Numbered from the stretch's first letter, positions 52,066 to 61,730 are shown. The stretch is DNA of 64,000 bases from Mycobacterium colombiense (GCF_001665835.1 NZ_LZSX01000099.1:1-64000), one strand, 5' to 3'. Notes: generated by a model not told the origin, from the letters alone. A program made the numbers and translations.

Positions 52066-52220
52066 GTCCGTCCTTGCTGTCGGATTTCCTCGTGTGGCGA
52101 AGTTTCCTAGGAGGGAACGCGCGCGGAACTGGCAAACCGGAACTTAGCAAAGATGCGGCCGGGGCGCGCGGATTGCCGGCCCGCACGCCTGGGCCGGCGC
52201 GGGTGTCCGCCCGCCGTGGT

Positions 52221-53579
52221 ATGCCTGAAACCGTGTCCGACGGTCTGTTTGACCTCCCCGGTGCGCCGCAGCCGACCGATCACGGGCTGGGCGTGTCGGG
52301 CGGTGCACCCCTGGCGGTCCGGATGCGCCCGGCATCGCTGGACGAGGTGGTCGGTCAGGACCATCTGCTGGCGCCCGGATCTCCGCTGCGCCGGCTGGTC
52401 GAGGGCTCGGGCGTGGCGTCGGCCATCCTGTACGGGCCGCCCGGCAGCGGCAAGACGACGCTTGCCGCGCTGATCTCGCAGGCGACCGGCCGCCGGTTCG
52501 AGGCGCTGTCGGCCCTGTCGGCCGGAGTCAAAGACGTCCGGGCGGTGATCGACACCGCGCGCCGGGCGCTGCTGTCCGGCGAGCAGACGGTGCTGTTCAT
52601 CGACGAGGTGCACAGGTTCTCCAAGACCCAGCAGGACGCGCTGTTGTCCGCCGTGGAGAACCGGGTGGTGCTGCTGGTGGCTGCGACCACGGAGAATCCG
52701 TCGTTCTCGGTGGTGGCGCCGCTGCTGTCGCGCTCGCTGATCCTGCACTTGCGGCCGCTTAGCGCCGACGACATCCGCGCCGTGGTGCAGCGCGCGATCG
52801 ACGACCCGCGCGGGCTGGGCGGCCAGATCGCGGTCGCGCCCGATGCCGTCGACCTGCTGGTGCGCCTGGCCGCGGGCGACGCTCGGCGCGCGCTGACGGC
52901 GCTGGAGGTCGCCGCCGAGGCGGTCGAGCCCGGCGGCGAGCTGACCGTCGCGGCCGTCGAGCAGTCCCTCGACGAGGCCGCGGTGCGCTACGACCGTGAC
53001 GGCGACCAGCACTACGACGTCATCAGCGCCTTCATCAAGTCGGTGCGCGGCTCGGACGTGGACGCCGCGCTGCACTACCTGGCCCGCATGCTCGTCGCCG
53101 GCGAGGACCCACGGTTTGTCGCGCGCCGGCTGATGATCCTGGCCAGCGAGGACATCGGCATGGCCGACCCGAACGCGCTGCAGGTCGCGGTGGCGGCCGC
53201 GCAGACGGTGGCGCTGATCGGCATGCCCGAGGCGCAGCTCACCCTCGCGCACTGCACGATTTATCTGGCCACCGCGCCGAAGTCGAACGCCGTCACCACC
53301 GCGCTGGCCGCGGCGATGGCCGACATCAAGGCCGGCAAAGCCGGACTGGTTCCGCCCCATCTGCGCGACGGGCACTATTCGGGTGCGGCGGGGCTGGGCA
53401 ACGCGCAGGGCTACAAGTATTCCCACGACCACCCGGACGGGGTTGTCGCACAACAATATCCGCCGGACGAGCTGGCAGGGGTCGACTACTACCGGCCCAC
53501 CGGCCGCGGCGGTGAACGCGAAATGTCCGGGCGGCTGGACCGGCTGCGCGCGATCATCCGCAAGAGTGGACGGGCATGA
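52221..53579 (+). CDS. rarA: RarA/MgsA-family AAA+ ATPase (recombination factor)
   Basis: 452 aa. It acts at stalled replication forks. Walker A GPPGSGKTTLAAL, Walker B TVLFIDEVHRFSK, sensor 1 LLVAATTENPSF and the C-terminal MgsA domain (EDIGMADPNALQVAVAAAQ). The ATG giving MPETVSDGLFDLP has the same length as the M. tuberculosis homologue. It overlaps the next gene by ATGA. Confidence 0.93.
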   Translation: MPETVSDGLFDLPGAPQPTDHGLGVSGGAPLAVRMRPASLDEVVGQDHLLAPGSPLRRLVEGSGVASAILYGPPGSGKTTLAALISQATGRRFEALSALSAGVKDVRAVIDTARRALLSGEQTVLFIDEVHRFSKTQQDALLSAVENRVVLLVAATTENPSFSVVAPLLSRSLILHLRPLSADDIRAVVQRAIDDPRGLGGQIAVAPDAVDLLVRLAAGDARRALTALEVAAEAVEPGGELTVAAVEQSLDEAAVRYDRDGDQHYDVISAFIKSVRGSDVDAALHYLARMLVAGEDPRFVARRLMILASEDIGMADPNALQVAVAAAQTVALIGMPEAQLTLAHCTIYLATAPKSNAVTTALAAAMADIKAGKAGLVPPHLRDGHYSGAAGLGNAQGYKYSHDHPDGVVAQQYPPDELAGVDYYRPTGRGGEREMSGRLDRLRAIIRKSGRA

Positions 53580-53911
53580 AGATCTTCACCGACGAGGAGA
53601 TGGGCGCTCTGCTGCCCACCGCCCAGCCCTACAGCGTGGTGATCCTCGAGAAGGGACCGAAGTACGGCGACGAGGCAACGCCGGGCATCGTCTGGGAGCA
53701 CGGCCGGCGCAATTTCGGGCTGCGCGACGACGGAGTGCTCCCGGTGGTGCTGCCGGTCATCGACGAATCCGACGTGTGCGGCATCGGGGTGTTCGCGGCG
53801 ACGGTCGACGAGACCACGGCGATCATGGCCGACGACCCGGGTGTGGCGGCGGGCGTCTTCACCTACCGGGTGCACCCGTGCCGCGGATTCCCCGGGGACG
53901 CGCTGCCCTGA
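53576..53911 (+). CDS. conserved hypothetical protein, YCII-like size
   Basis: 111 aa, soluble. Visible features are MKIFTDEEMGALLPTAQPYS, VWEHGRRNFGLRDDG and YRVHPCRGFPGDALP. The size and layout suggest a YCII-like small fold, but no diagnostic motif was recognised. Translation is coupled to rarA by the ATGA overlap. Function unknown. Confidence 0.7.
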   Translation: MKIFTDEEMGALLPTAQPYSVVILEKGPKYGDEATPGIVWEHGRRNFGLRDDGVLPVVLPVIDESDVCGIGVFAATVDETTAIMADDPGVAAGVFTYRVHPCRGFPGDALP

Positions 53912-53933
53912 GCCGGCCCCGATTGCCGCGACG

Positions 53934-54557
53934 CTAGACCAGCTCGGGCACCCGCAGGTGGGCGATCGCCAGCTCGAACTCGCCCACGTCGATCACCTCG
54001 GCGCCCAGCTCGCGCACGCGCCGGCTGCGCAGCTCGCTGGCGCGGTCGCGGTTGCGGGCCATCGCCTCCATCGAGTCGAACGTGGAGCAGCTGACGGCGC
54101 GGCGGCAGGCCGGGTGGTCGACCATCAGGCTGGCGCTGCAGAACCCGTCGAGGTCTTGCATCTCGGGCAGCACCGCCATCCGGTAGAAGTCCAGCGACCG
54201 GCCGAGCTGATCCGGCACCACCTTGAGCCAGGTGGCGCGCACGCAGGCGCCGGAGCGGGACGGATGGTCACGGTGCAGCAACGGGATGTCCCATTCCTCG
54301 ACCCGCGCGCTGCCGTCGAACATCAGCGCGGCCCGGTCGCGGATGGGTGCGACCCGCTCGGCGCTGCCGCGCATCGCCTCCATGGTTTCCCACGAGCTGG
54401 TGGCGATGCAGGTGCCCGATTGCCGGTCGACCAGCAGCGACAGTCCGACACACCCGTCGATCTCGGTGAGCGCGGGCATGACGACATCGCGAACGTGCGC
54501 AATGCCGATGTCGACCGACAGGGGTTGCGCCTGGATGGTGGTGGAGCGTGCGTACAC
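53934..54557 (-). CDS. starvation-type conserved protein, copy A (Rv2558-like)
   Basis: 207 aa from a GTG after AAGGGG. Internally repeated ferredoxin-like (ABM-like) halves: MYARSTTIQAQPLSVDIGIA at the start, DGCVGLSLLVDRQSGTCIAT, and DGFCSASLMVDHPACRRAVS in the second half. The M. tuberculosis homologue is longer at its N terminus; here an in-frame TAG lies just before the GTG and the homologous upstream DNA is out of frame. A paralogue is next to it. Function unknown; Rv2557/Rv2558 are reported as starvation-induced, as I recall. Confidence 0.85.
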   Translation of the reverse strand: MYARSTTIQAQPLSVDIGIAHVRDVVMPALTEIDGCVGLSLLVDRQSGTCIATSSWETMEAMRGSAERVAPIRDRAALMFDGSARVEEWDIPLLHRDHPSRSGACVRATWLKVVPDQLGRSLDFYRMAVLPEMQDLDGFCSASLMVDHPACRRAVSCSTFDSMEAMARNRDRASELRSRRVRELGAEVIDVGEFELAIAHLRVPELV

Positions 54558-54587
54558 GGTCGGCCCCTTCTATGTCGGGGCGGCGCC

Positions 54588-54603
54588 CCGGTGGCGCCAC
54601 CGG
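54588..54603. promoter_or_regulatory. 16-bp palindrome in the leader of copy A
   Basis: CCGGTGGCGCCACCGG, a perfect palindrome, followed on the minus strand by a CGGGGC-GCC-GCCCCG hairpin. The same sequence occurs before copy B (55363-55378). Confidence 0.6.
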
Positions 54604-54710
54604 TCCCACCCGCTACCTTCCTCCTGCCGGATACTCGCCGCAATGCCTTCCGGGCGCGGATCGTCGGCCGGCGGAACGCCTGGTTCAGCCGGTCTACCGC
54701 CGCACCTCGA

Positions 54711-55382
54711 TCAGACCAGCTCGGGCACGCGGAGGTGCGCTAGCGCCAGCTCGAACTCGCATTCATCGAGTTCCTCGGCGCGCGCCTCTTGCATCGAGGA
54801 GTCCTTTAGCGCGGTTGCCTGGTCCCTGTTCCGCTCCATCGCCTCGATGCTGTCGAACGTCGCGGAGGACACGCCACGCCCTGAGGCACGGTCGATCAGG
54901 AGGCTCGCACTGCAGAACCCGTCGAGACCCTCGAGCTGGGGCAGGACGGACGACTTGTAGTACTCGATGCCCTGGTCCATAGTTTCGGGCGGCACCTTGA
55001 CCCAAGTCGCACGCACGCCCGCACCGTCGGGCGCGCGGTGGTCGCGGTGCAGCACCGCGATCTCCCACTGCTCGACGTCCGCCGTGCCGCCGAACATCTC
55101 CGACGCCCGATCACGGATCGGCGTCACGGTGTCACCGCTGGCGCGCATGGACTCGTCGCTCTCCCAGGCGCTGGTGGCGATGCACCGGCCCGAGCGACGG
55201 TCGACCAAAAGGGATACTCCGACGCACCCCGGCATACCTTGCAGCGCGGGCATGGCCTCATCGCGAACATGCGCAATTCCGGCGTCGATGGACGAGGGTT
55301 GCGCCTGGATTGTGGTAGAGCGTGCGTACACGATCCACCCCCTCTTTGTTCGGGGCAGCGCCCCGGTGGCGCCACCGGTCAT
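54711..55382 (-). CDS. starvation-type conserved protein, copy B (Rv2557-like)
   Basis: 223 aa. Same two-half layout as copy A, for example VYARSTTIQAQPSSIDAGIA and DGFCSASLLIDRASGRGVSS; both end AHLRVPELV. The ATG follows AGGAGG and begins MTGGATGALPRTKRG, an extension copy A has lost by frameshift. An internal GTG 54 bp later would give a start like that of copy A. Function unknown. Confidence 0.83.
   Translation of the reverse strand: MTGGATGALPRTKRGWIVYARSTTIQAQPSSIDAGIAHVRDEAMPALQGMPGCVGVSLLVDRRSGRCIATSAWESDESMRASGDTVTPIRDRASEMFGGTADVEQWEIAVLHRDHRAPDGAGVRATWVKVPPETMDQGIEYYKSSVLPQLEGLDGFCSASLLIDRASGRGVSSATFDSIEAMERNRDQATALKDSSMQEARAEELDECEFELALAHLRVPELV
55363..55378. promoter_or_regulatory. 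16-bp palindrome at the start of copy B
   Basis: CCGGTGGCGCCACCGG, identical to 54588-54603. Here it lies just inside the coding region if the ATG at 55380-55382 is used, or in the leader if the later GTG is used. Confidence 0.6.
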
Positions 55383-55478
55383 GAACTACCTTCCTCCTGC
55401 CCGTTGGCACCCGCAATGGTGTGGCAGCACTCACAATTGGTTGGCCGGTCATGTCGCCCGCGCCGTAGGCTTGGCCGG

Positions 55479-55880
55479 ATGCATACCGATGTGTTGGACG
55501 TGGACACCTCGCGCCGCCGCATCGTCGATCTCACCGAGGCGGTGCGCGGATTCTGCTGGTCGCGCGGGGACGGCCTGTGCAACGTGTTCGTCCCGCACGC
55601 CACGGCGGGCGTGGCCATCATCGAGACGGGGGCCGGTTCCGACGACGACCTGGTCGACACGCTGGAACGGCTGCTGCCGCGCGACGATCGGTACCGGCAT
55701 TCGCACGGCTCCGCGGGCCACGGCGCCGACCACGTGATGCCGGCGCTCGTCGCCCCGTCGGTGACGGTTCCGGTGTCGGCCGGTGAGCCGATGCTGGGGA
55801 CGTGGCAGAGCATCGTCCTGGTCGACCTGAACCGGGACAACCCGCAACGCTCCGTCCGGCTGAGCTTTCTGGAGGGTTAG
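55479..55880 (+). CDS. YjbQ/UPF0047-family protein (Rv2556c-like)
   Basis: 133 aa. Family motifs are CNVFVPHATAGVAIIETG and HGADHVMPALVAPSVTVPV, ending LGTWQSIVLVDLNRDN. Some members show weak thiamine-phosphate-synthase activity; the true role is unknown. It diverges from copy B and lies about 130 bp upstream of alaS. Confidence 0.9.
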   Translation: MHTDVLDVDTSRRRIVDLTEAVRGFCWSRGDGLCNVFVPHATAGVAIIETGAGSDDDLVDTLERLLPRDDRYRHSHGSAGHGADHVMPALVAPSVTVPVSAGEPMLGTWQSIVLVDLNRDNPQRSVRLSFLEG

Positions 55881-56010
55881 CGGCCCGGTGCCCGGCGCGC
55901 GGGGGCAGGTACTGTGAGCGGTCGAAATGCGTCGTGAGACGGGCTTGCCATGCCTCGGCGAATAGGCTGGGAATGAGACGTCGAAGTAACGGAAAGAAGC
56001 GGACTCGAAA

Positions 56011-58713
56011 GTGCAGACACACGAGATCAGGAAGCGGTTTCTTGATCATTTCGTGAAGGCGGGCCACACCGAGGTGCCGAGCGCATCGGTGATCCTCGAC
56101 GACCCCAACCTGCTGTTCGTCAACGCGGGCATGGTCCAGTTCGTGCCCTACTTCCTGGGCGCGCGCACCCCCGAATACTCGACCGCCACCAGCATCCAGA
56201 AGTGCATCCGCACCCCCGATATCGACGAGGTCGGTATCACCACGCGGCACAACACGTTCTTTCAGATGGCCGGTAACTTCTCGTTCGGCGACTATTTCAA
56301 GCGTCGCGCCATCGAGCTGGCCTGGACCCTGCTGACCAACGGTGTCGAGCAGGGCGGTTACGGCCTGGATCCCGAACGCATCTGGACGACGGTCTTTTTC
56401 GACGACGACGAGGCCGTGCAGCTGTGGCAGGAGATCGCCGGGCTGCCCGAGGATCGCATCCAGCGCCGCGGCATGGAGGACAACTACTGGTCGATGGGCA
56501 TCCCCGGCCCGTGCGGCCCGTCCTCGGAGATCTACTACGACCGCGGGCCGGAGTTCGGCGTCGAGGGCGGCCCGATCGCCAACGAGGACCGCTACATCGA
56601 GATCTGGAATCTCGTGTTCATGCAGAACGAACGGGGCGAAGGCACCGGCAAGGCCGACTTCGAGATCCTGGGGCCGTTGCCCCGCAAGAACATTGACACC
56701 GGCATGGGGGTGGAGCGGGTCGCCTTCATCCTGCAGGGCGTGCACAACGTCTACGAGACCGACCTGCTGCGGCCCGTCATCGACACCGCGGCAGCGCGGG
56801 CACCCCGCGGGTATGACGTCGGCAACCACGACGACGACGTGCGCTACCGGGTCATCGCCGATCACAGCCGCACCGCGGCCATTCTGATCGGCGACGGCGT
56901 CACGCCCGGCAACGACGGCCGCGGCTATGTGCTGCGCCGGCTGCTGCGCCGGGTGATCCGCTCGGCCAGGCTGCTCGACATCGAGGGGCCCATCGTCGGT
57001 GACCTGATGGCCACCGTGCGTGACGCGATGGGCCCGTCGTATCCCGAGCTGGTCGACGACTTCGATCGGATCCGGCGGATCGCCGTCGCCGAGGAGACCG
57101 CGTTCAATCGCACGTTGGCGGCGGGCTCGAAGCTGTTCGACGAGGTGGCCGGCACCACCAAAGCCTCTGGTGCGAAAGCGATCTCGGGTTCGGATGCCTT
57201 CACCCTGCACGACACCTACGGGTTCCCGATCGAGCTCACGCTGGAGATGGCGTCCGAGGCCGGGCTGCACGTGGACGAGGTCGGCTTCCGGGAGCTGATG
57301 GCCGAGCAGCGTCGCCGCGCCAAGGCCGACGCCGCCGCACGCAAGCACGCGCACGCCGACCTGACCGCCTACCGGGAGCTGGTCGACGCCGGGCCCACCG
57401 AGTTCACCGGCTTCGACGAATTGACTTCCGAGGCAAAGATTCTGGGTATCTTCGTGGACGGCAAGCGGGTTCCGGTTGTCACCCACGGGGCCGAGGGGGC
57501 CGACCGGGTCGAGCTGGTGCTGGATCGCACGCCGTTGTACGCGGAGGCCGGCGGCCAGATCGCGGACGAGGGCACCATCAGCGGAACGGGCGCCGGACAG
57601 AGCGCCCGCGCCGCGGTAACCGACGTGCAGAAGATCGCCAAAACCCTGTGGGTGCACCGGGTCAACGTCGAGTCGGGTGAATTCGTGGAGGGCGACACCG
57701 TCGTTGCGGCCGTCGACCCGCGGTGGCGCCGGGGCGCCACCCAGGGGCACTCGGGCACCCACATGGTGCATGCGGCGCTGCGACAGGTGTTGGGGCCCAA
57801 CGCCGTTCAGGCTGGGTCGCTGAACCGGCCGGGCTATCTGCGGTTCGACTTCAACTGGCAGGGGCCGCTGTCCGAAGAGCAGCGCACCCAGGTCGAAGAG
57901 GTGACGAACCAGGCCGTGCAGGCCGACTTCGAGGTGCACACGTTCACCGAGCAGCTGGAGAAGGCCAAGGCGATGGGCGCGATGGCCATGTTCGGCGAGG
58001 CCTACCCGGACGAGGTCCGGGTGGTGGAGATCGGTGGCCCGTTCTCGCTGGAGCTCTGCGGCGGGACGCACGTGCACAACTCGGCGCAGATCGGACCGGT
58101 GACCATCCTGGGCGAATCCTCGGTCGGTTCCGGGGTGCGCCGGGTGGAGGCCTACGTCGGGCTGGAGTCGTTCCGGCACCTGGCCAAGGAACGCGCGCTC
58201 ATGGCGGGGCTGGCGTCGTCGCTGAAGGTGCCCTCCGACGAGGTGCCCGCCCGGGTGGCCAACCTGGTGGAGCGGCTCAAGGCGGCGGAGAAGGAACTCG
58301 AACGCGCCCGGCTGGCCGGCGCGCGGGCCGCCGCGACCAACGCCGCGGCCGGCGCGGAGCGTATCGGTAACGTGCGGGTGGTGGCGCAGCGGATGTCGGG
58401 CGGGATGACCGCGGCCGATCTGCGCTCCCTGGTCGGCGACATCCGCGGCAAGCTGGGCAGCGATCCCGCGGTGGTCGCGCTGATCGCCGAGGGCGAGGGC
58501 GGGTCGGTGCCGTATGCGGTCGCCGCCAACCCGGCCGCCCAGGATCTCGGGCTTCGCGCCAACGATCTGGTCAAACAGCTCGCCGCGAGCGTCGACGGCC
58601 GCGGGGGCGGCAAGGCGGACCTGGCGCAGGGTTCCGGCAAGGATCCGGCGCGCATCGACGCAGCGCTCGACGCGGTACGTTCCGAGATCGCCGTGATAGC
58701 GCGGGTCGACTGA
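56011..58713 (+). CDS. alaS: alanyl-tRNA synthetase
   Basis: 900 aa from a GTG. The class II catalytic core (RHNTFFQMAGNFSFGDYFKR, GMGVERVAFILQ), the editing domain with its metal site HSGTHMVHAAL and CGGTHVHNSAQIGP, and the C-terminal oligomerisation domain (GKGGKADLAQGSGK-like, here GRGGGKADLAQG). All active-site and editing motifs are present. First gene of the alaS-ruvX-mltG-aroE cluster. Confidence 0.96.
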   Translation: MQTHEIRKRFLDHFVKAGHTEVPSASVILDDPNLLFVNAGMVQFVPYFLGARTPEYSTATSIQKCIRTPDIDEVGITTRHNTFFQMAGNFSFGDYFKRRAIELAWTLLTNGVEQGGYGLDPERIWTTVFFDDDEAVQLWQEIAGLPEDRIQRRGMEDNYWSMGIPGPCGPSSEIYYDRGPEFGVEGGPIANEDRYIEIWNLVFMQNERGEGTGKADFEILGPLPRKNIDTGMGVERVAFILQGVHNVYETDLLRPVIDTAAARAPRGYDVGNHDDDVRYRVIADHSRTAAILIGDGVTPGNDGRGYVLRRLLRRVIRSARLLDIEGPIVGDLMATVRDAMGPSYPELVDDFDRIRRIAVAEETAFNRTLAAGSKLFDEVAGTTKASGAKAISGSDAFTLHDTYGFPIELTLEMASEAGLHVDEVGFRELMAEQRRRAKADAAARKHAHADLTAYRELVDAGPTEFTGFDELTSEAKILGIFVDGKRVPVVTHGAEGADRVELVLDRTPLYAEAGGQIADEGTISGTGAGQSARAAVTDVQKIAKTLWVHRVNVESGEFVEGDTVVAAVDPRWRRGATQGHSGTHMVHAALRQVLGPNAVQAGSLNRPGYLRFDFNWQGPLSEEQRTQVEEVTNQAVQADFEVHTFTEQLEKAKAMGAMAMFGEAYPDEVRVVEIGGPFSLELCGGTHVHNSAQIGPVTILGESSVGSGVRRVEAYVGLESFRHLAKERALMAGLASSLKVPSDEVPARVANLVERLKAAEKELERARLAGARAAATNAAAGAERIGNVRVVAQRMSGGMTAADLRSLVGDIRGKLGSDPAVVALIAEGEGGSVPYAVAANPAAQDLGLRANDLVKQLAASVDGRGGGKADLAQGSGKDPARIDAALDAVRSEIAVIARVD

Positions 58714-59232
58714 GTGGTCTCGGCACAGCACCGCTTGCCTGACCGGCCCGGCGATCCCCAACAGGACCCTGGACGGGGACGGCGGCTCGGCATCGACGTG
58801 GGCAGCGTCCGCATCGGCGTGGCCTGCAGTGACCCCGACGCCATCCTGGCCACCCCGGTCGAGACCGTCCGCCGCGACCGCAACGGCAAACACCTGCGGC
58901 GGCTGGCCGCGCTGGCCGCCGAACTCGAGGCCGTCGAGGTGGTCGTCGGACTGCCGCGCACGCTGGCCGATCGCACCGGCCCGTCGGCGATCGACGCGAT
59001 CGAGGTGGCCGACAAACTGGCGGAAGTGCTGGCCCGCCGAGTTCCTCCCACTCCGGTGCGGCTGGCCGACGAGCGGCTGACCACCGTGGCCGCGCAGCGT
59101 TCGCTGCGCGCTGCCGGGGTGCGGGCCAAGGAACAGCGTGCGGTGATCGATCAGGCGGCGGCGGTGGCGATCCTGCAGAGTTGGCTGGATCAGCGCCGCG
59201 CGGCGGTGGCGGGGGAGCTCAGCGATGGTTGA
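58714..59232 (+). CDS. ruvX: Holliday-junction-resolvase-like protein RuvX/YqgF
   Basis: 172 aa. RNase-H-like fold with GIDVGSVRIGVACSDPDA and VVVGLPRTLADRTGPSA; ADERLTTVAAQRSL carries a further acidic residue. The family takes part in 16S rRNA 5'-end processing or junction cleavage. The GTG start directly follows the alaS stop. Confidence 0.92.
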   Translation: MVSAQHRLPDRPGDPQQDPGRGRRLGIDVGSVRIGVACSDPDAILATPVETVRRDRNGKHLRRLAALAAELEAVEVVVGLPRTLADRTGPSAIDAIEVADKLAEVLARRVPPTPVRLADERLTTVAAQRSLRAAGVRAKEQRAVIDQAAAVAILQSWLDQRRAAVAGELSDG

Positions 59233-60472
59233 CAGCGCACGGCGGGAACGGGCCGAGCCCGAGGCGGTGGGTGCGCCGTCGGGGCGCAGGTCGAGCCGCG
59301 TCTCCCGAAAACAGGCCAAGCGGGGTCGTCGGCGGCGGTTCGCCGGCAAGATCGCGCTCGCGCTGCTCGTTGTGGTGGTGCTCGTGGGTGTCGTCGTCGG
59401 CGGCAAGCTGTGGCACATCCTGTTCGGACCCGACAACGACTTCAGCGGTGGCGGCAAGCGGGACCTGGTGATCCAGGTCCAGGCCGGCGACTCGACCACC
59501 AACATCGGCGAGACCCTGCAAAAAGAGCAGGTGGTCAAGACGGTGCGGGCGTTCGTCAACGCCGCGCACGGCAACAGCGCCATCAACTCGATCCAGCCCG
59601 GCTTCTACCGGATGCGCACCGAAATCCCGGCGGCCAACGCCGTCGCGCGGCTGACCGACCCGAAGAGCCGGGTGGGCCGGCTGGTCATCCCGGAGGGCCG
59701 TCAGCTCGACGACACCACCGACATGAAGACCAACGTGGTGACGCCGGGGATCCTGACGCTGATCTCGCGTGCCACCTGCGTGGATTTCGACGGCGACACG
59801 CGCTGCGTCCGGGTCGACGACCTGCGCGCGGCCGCAACCAACAGTTCTGCGTTGGCATTGGCGGTGCCGCCGTGGGCCACCGAACCGGTCGGTGAGCTCG
59901 GCAAGGACCACCGCCGGATCGAGGGCCTGATCGCGCCGGGCACCTTCAACATCGATCCGTCCGCGTCGCCGGAGAGCATCCTGGCCACCCTGATCGGCGC
60001 CGGCGGCGAGGAGTACGTGAAGTCGGGGCTGGTGGACACCGCCCAGGCCATGGGCCTGTCGCCCTACGACATCCTGGTGGTGGCGTCGCTGGTGCAGCAG
60101 GAATCCAACTCCCAGGACTTCGCCAAGGTCGCGCAGGTCATCTACAACCGCCTGCACGCCCACCACACGCTCGAGTTCGACTCGACGGTCAACTATCCGC
60201 TGGACCGCCGCGAGGTGGCCACCAGCGACGCCGACCGGGCCCAGAAGACGCCGTGGAACACCTACGTGTCGCAGGGCCTGCCGGCCGCCGCCATCTGTTC
60301 GCCCGGCACCGACGCGCTGCGCGCCGCCGAGCACCCGCAGCCCGGTGACTGGCTGTACTTCGTCACCATCGACGCCCAGGGCACGACGCTGTTCACTCGC
60401 GACTATCAACAACATCTGGCCAACATCGAGCTGGCTAAGCGCAACGGTGTCCTCGACAGCACGCCCCGCTAG
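59225..60472 (+). CDS. mltG: endolytic peptidoglycan transglycosylase MltG
   Basis: 415 aa. A basic cytoplasmic N terminus and one membrane helix (about 42-61, KIALALLVVVVLVGVVVGG) precede the YceG-like domain. The catalytic Glu293 lies in ASLVQQESN, followed by VAQVIYNRLHAHHTLEFDST. The enzyme cuts nascent glycan strands and so limits their length. It overlaps ruvX by 8 bp. Confidence 0.93.
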   Translation: MVDSARRERAEPEAVGAPSGRRSSRVSRKQAKRGRRRRFAGKIALALLVVVVLVGVVVGGKLWHILFGPDNDFSGGGKRDLVIQVQAGDSTTNIGETLQKEQVVKTVRAFVNAAHGNSAINSIQPGFYRMRTEIPAANAVARLTDPKSRVGRLVIPEGRQLDDTTDMKTNVVTPGILTLISRATCVDFDGDTRCVRVDDLRAAATNSSALALAVPPWATEPVGELGKDHRRIEGLIAPGTFNIDPSASPESILATLIGAGGEEYVKSGLVDTAQAMGLSPYDILVVASLVQQESNSQDFAKVAQVIYNRLHAHHTLEFDSTVNYPLDRREVATSDADRAQKTPWNTYVSQGLPAAAICSPGTDALRAAEHPQPGDWLYFVTIDAQGTTLFTRDYQQHLANIELAKRNGVLDSTPR

Positions 60473-61286
60473 CGCGGGCCCCCGCAGGGCGGCCGTGCTC
60501 GGCAAGCCGATCGCCCACTCGAAGTCCCCGCTATTGCACCTGGCCGCCTATCGTGCGCTGGGCCTGGCCGACTGGACGTACGAGCGCATCGAATGCGACG
60601 CCGAGCAGCTGCCCGGCGTGGTCGGCGGGTTCGGCCCCGAATGGGTCGGGGTATCGGTGACGATGCCGGGCAAGTTCGCCGCCCTGCGATTCGCCGACGA
60701 GCGCACCGACCGGGCGCAGCGGGTGGGATCGGCCAACACCCTGGTGCGCACGCCCGCGGGCTGGCGGGCCGACAACACCGACATCGACGGGGTGACGGGG
60801 GCGCTCGCGTCAACAGGGCGGACCTCGGGATGGGCGCTCGTCTGTGGATCGGGCGGCACCGCGCCGGCCGCCGTCGCCGGCCTGGCCCAGCTGGGCGTCG
60901 CCGGCGTCACCGTGCTGGCCCGCAACCCCGACAAGGCGGCCCGGCTGGTGGATCTGGGCAACGAGCTGGGCATGCCGACCCGGTTCTGCGACCTGGACGG
61001 CGACGGGCTGGCCGCCGAGGTGGCGGGCGCCGAGGTGCTGGTCAGCACCATCCCAGCGGAGGTGGCCGAACGCTACGCGGGCACCTTCGCACGCATCGGT
61101 GTGCTGCTGGACGCCGTGTACGACCCGTGGCCCACGCCGCTGGCCGCCGCGGTGGGCGCCGCCGGCGGGCGGGTGGTCAGCGGCCTGCAGATGCTGCTGC
61201 ACCAGGCTTTCGCGCAGGTGGAACAGTTCACCGGGCGGCCCGCGCCGCGCGAGGCCATGACTTGCGCGGTGGCCGCACCGGAATAG
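60447..61286 (+). CDS. aroE: shikimate dehydrogenase
   Basis: 279 aa. NADPH-dependent reduction of 3-dehydroshikimate. The shikimate site is PIAHSKSPLLHLAAY, the catalytic Lys is in VTMPGKFAAL, the catalytic Asp in ADNTDIDGV, and the cofactor motif is GSGGTAPAAVAGL. The GTG start overlaps mltG by 26 bp and gives a length near the M. tuberculosis enzyme (269). Confidence 0.94.
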   Translation: MSSTARPASAGPRRAAVLGKPIAHSKSPLLHLAAYRALGLADWTYERIECDAEQLPGVVGGFGPEWVGVSVTMPGKFAALRFADERTDRAQRVGSANTLVRTPAGWRADNTDIDGVTGALASTGRTSGWALVCGSGGTAPAAVAGLAQLGVAGVTVLARNPDKAARLVDLGNELGMPTRFCDLDGDGLAAEVAGAEVLVSTIPAEVAERYAGTFARIGVLLDAVYDPWPTPLAAAVGAAGGRVVSGLQMLLHQAFAQVEQFTGRPAPREAMTCAVAAPE

Positions 61287-61296
61287 CCTGCCGCGC

Positions 61297-61725
61297 ATGC
61301 GGATTGCGGTCGCGTGCCTGGTGCTGGCCTGGTTGGCGGCGTTGAGTTGCTACGACGTTCGCGAACGACGCCTGCCCAACGCGCTGACGCTGACCGGGGC
61401 CGCGGCGATCCTGGCGGTCGCGACGCTGGCCGGGCGCGGCCCGGCGGCGCTGGCCGGAACCCTGGCCCTGACCGCTATCTACCTGGCGGTGCACTGCGCG
61501 GCACCGGGCGGAATGGGCGCCGGTGACGTCAAGCTGGCCCTGGGTCTGGGCGCCCTGACCGGTTGCTTCGGCGTCGGCGTGTGGTTTCTGGCGGCGCTGG
61601 GCGCGCCGCTGCTGACCGCGGCGCTCGGGGTGGTCTGTACGCCGCGGCGCACCGGTGCCACGGTGCCGCACGGGCCGTCGATGTGTCTGGCCAGCGCGGC
61701 GGGGGTGGGGCTGACGCTGTTCTGA
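61297..61725 (+). CDS. type IV prepilin peptidase (leader peptidase-like, Rv2551c-like)
   Basis: 142 aa. Aspartic protease of the A24 family: catalytic Asp20 in SCYDVRERRLPN and Asp77 in the GxGD motif GGMGAGDVKLALGL, plus about four to five helices. It lacks the N-terminal methylase domain, as is usual for actinobacterial tad/flp-type peptidases. It could process Flp pilins encoded elsewhere. Confidence 0.9.
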   Translation: MRIAVACLVLAWLAALSCYDVRERRLPNALTLTGAAAILAVATLAGRGPAALAGTLALTAIYLAVHCAAPGGMGAGDVKLALGLGALTGCFGVGVWFLAALGAPLLTAALGVVCTPRRTGATVPHGPSMCLASAAGVGLTLF

Positions 61726-61730
61726 CGCCC

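Noticed and set aside
55618..59586. A 1322-codon antisense open frame over alaS and ruvX
   Set aside because: Same type of GC shadow. The sense strand carries full AlaRS and RuvX motifs.
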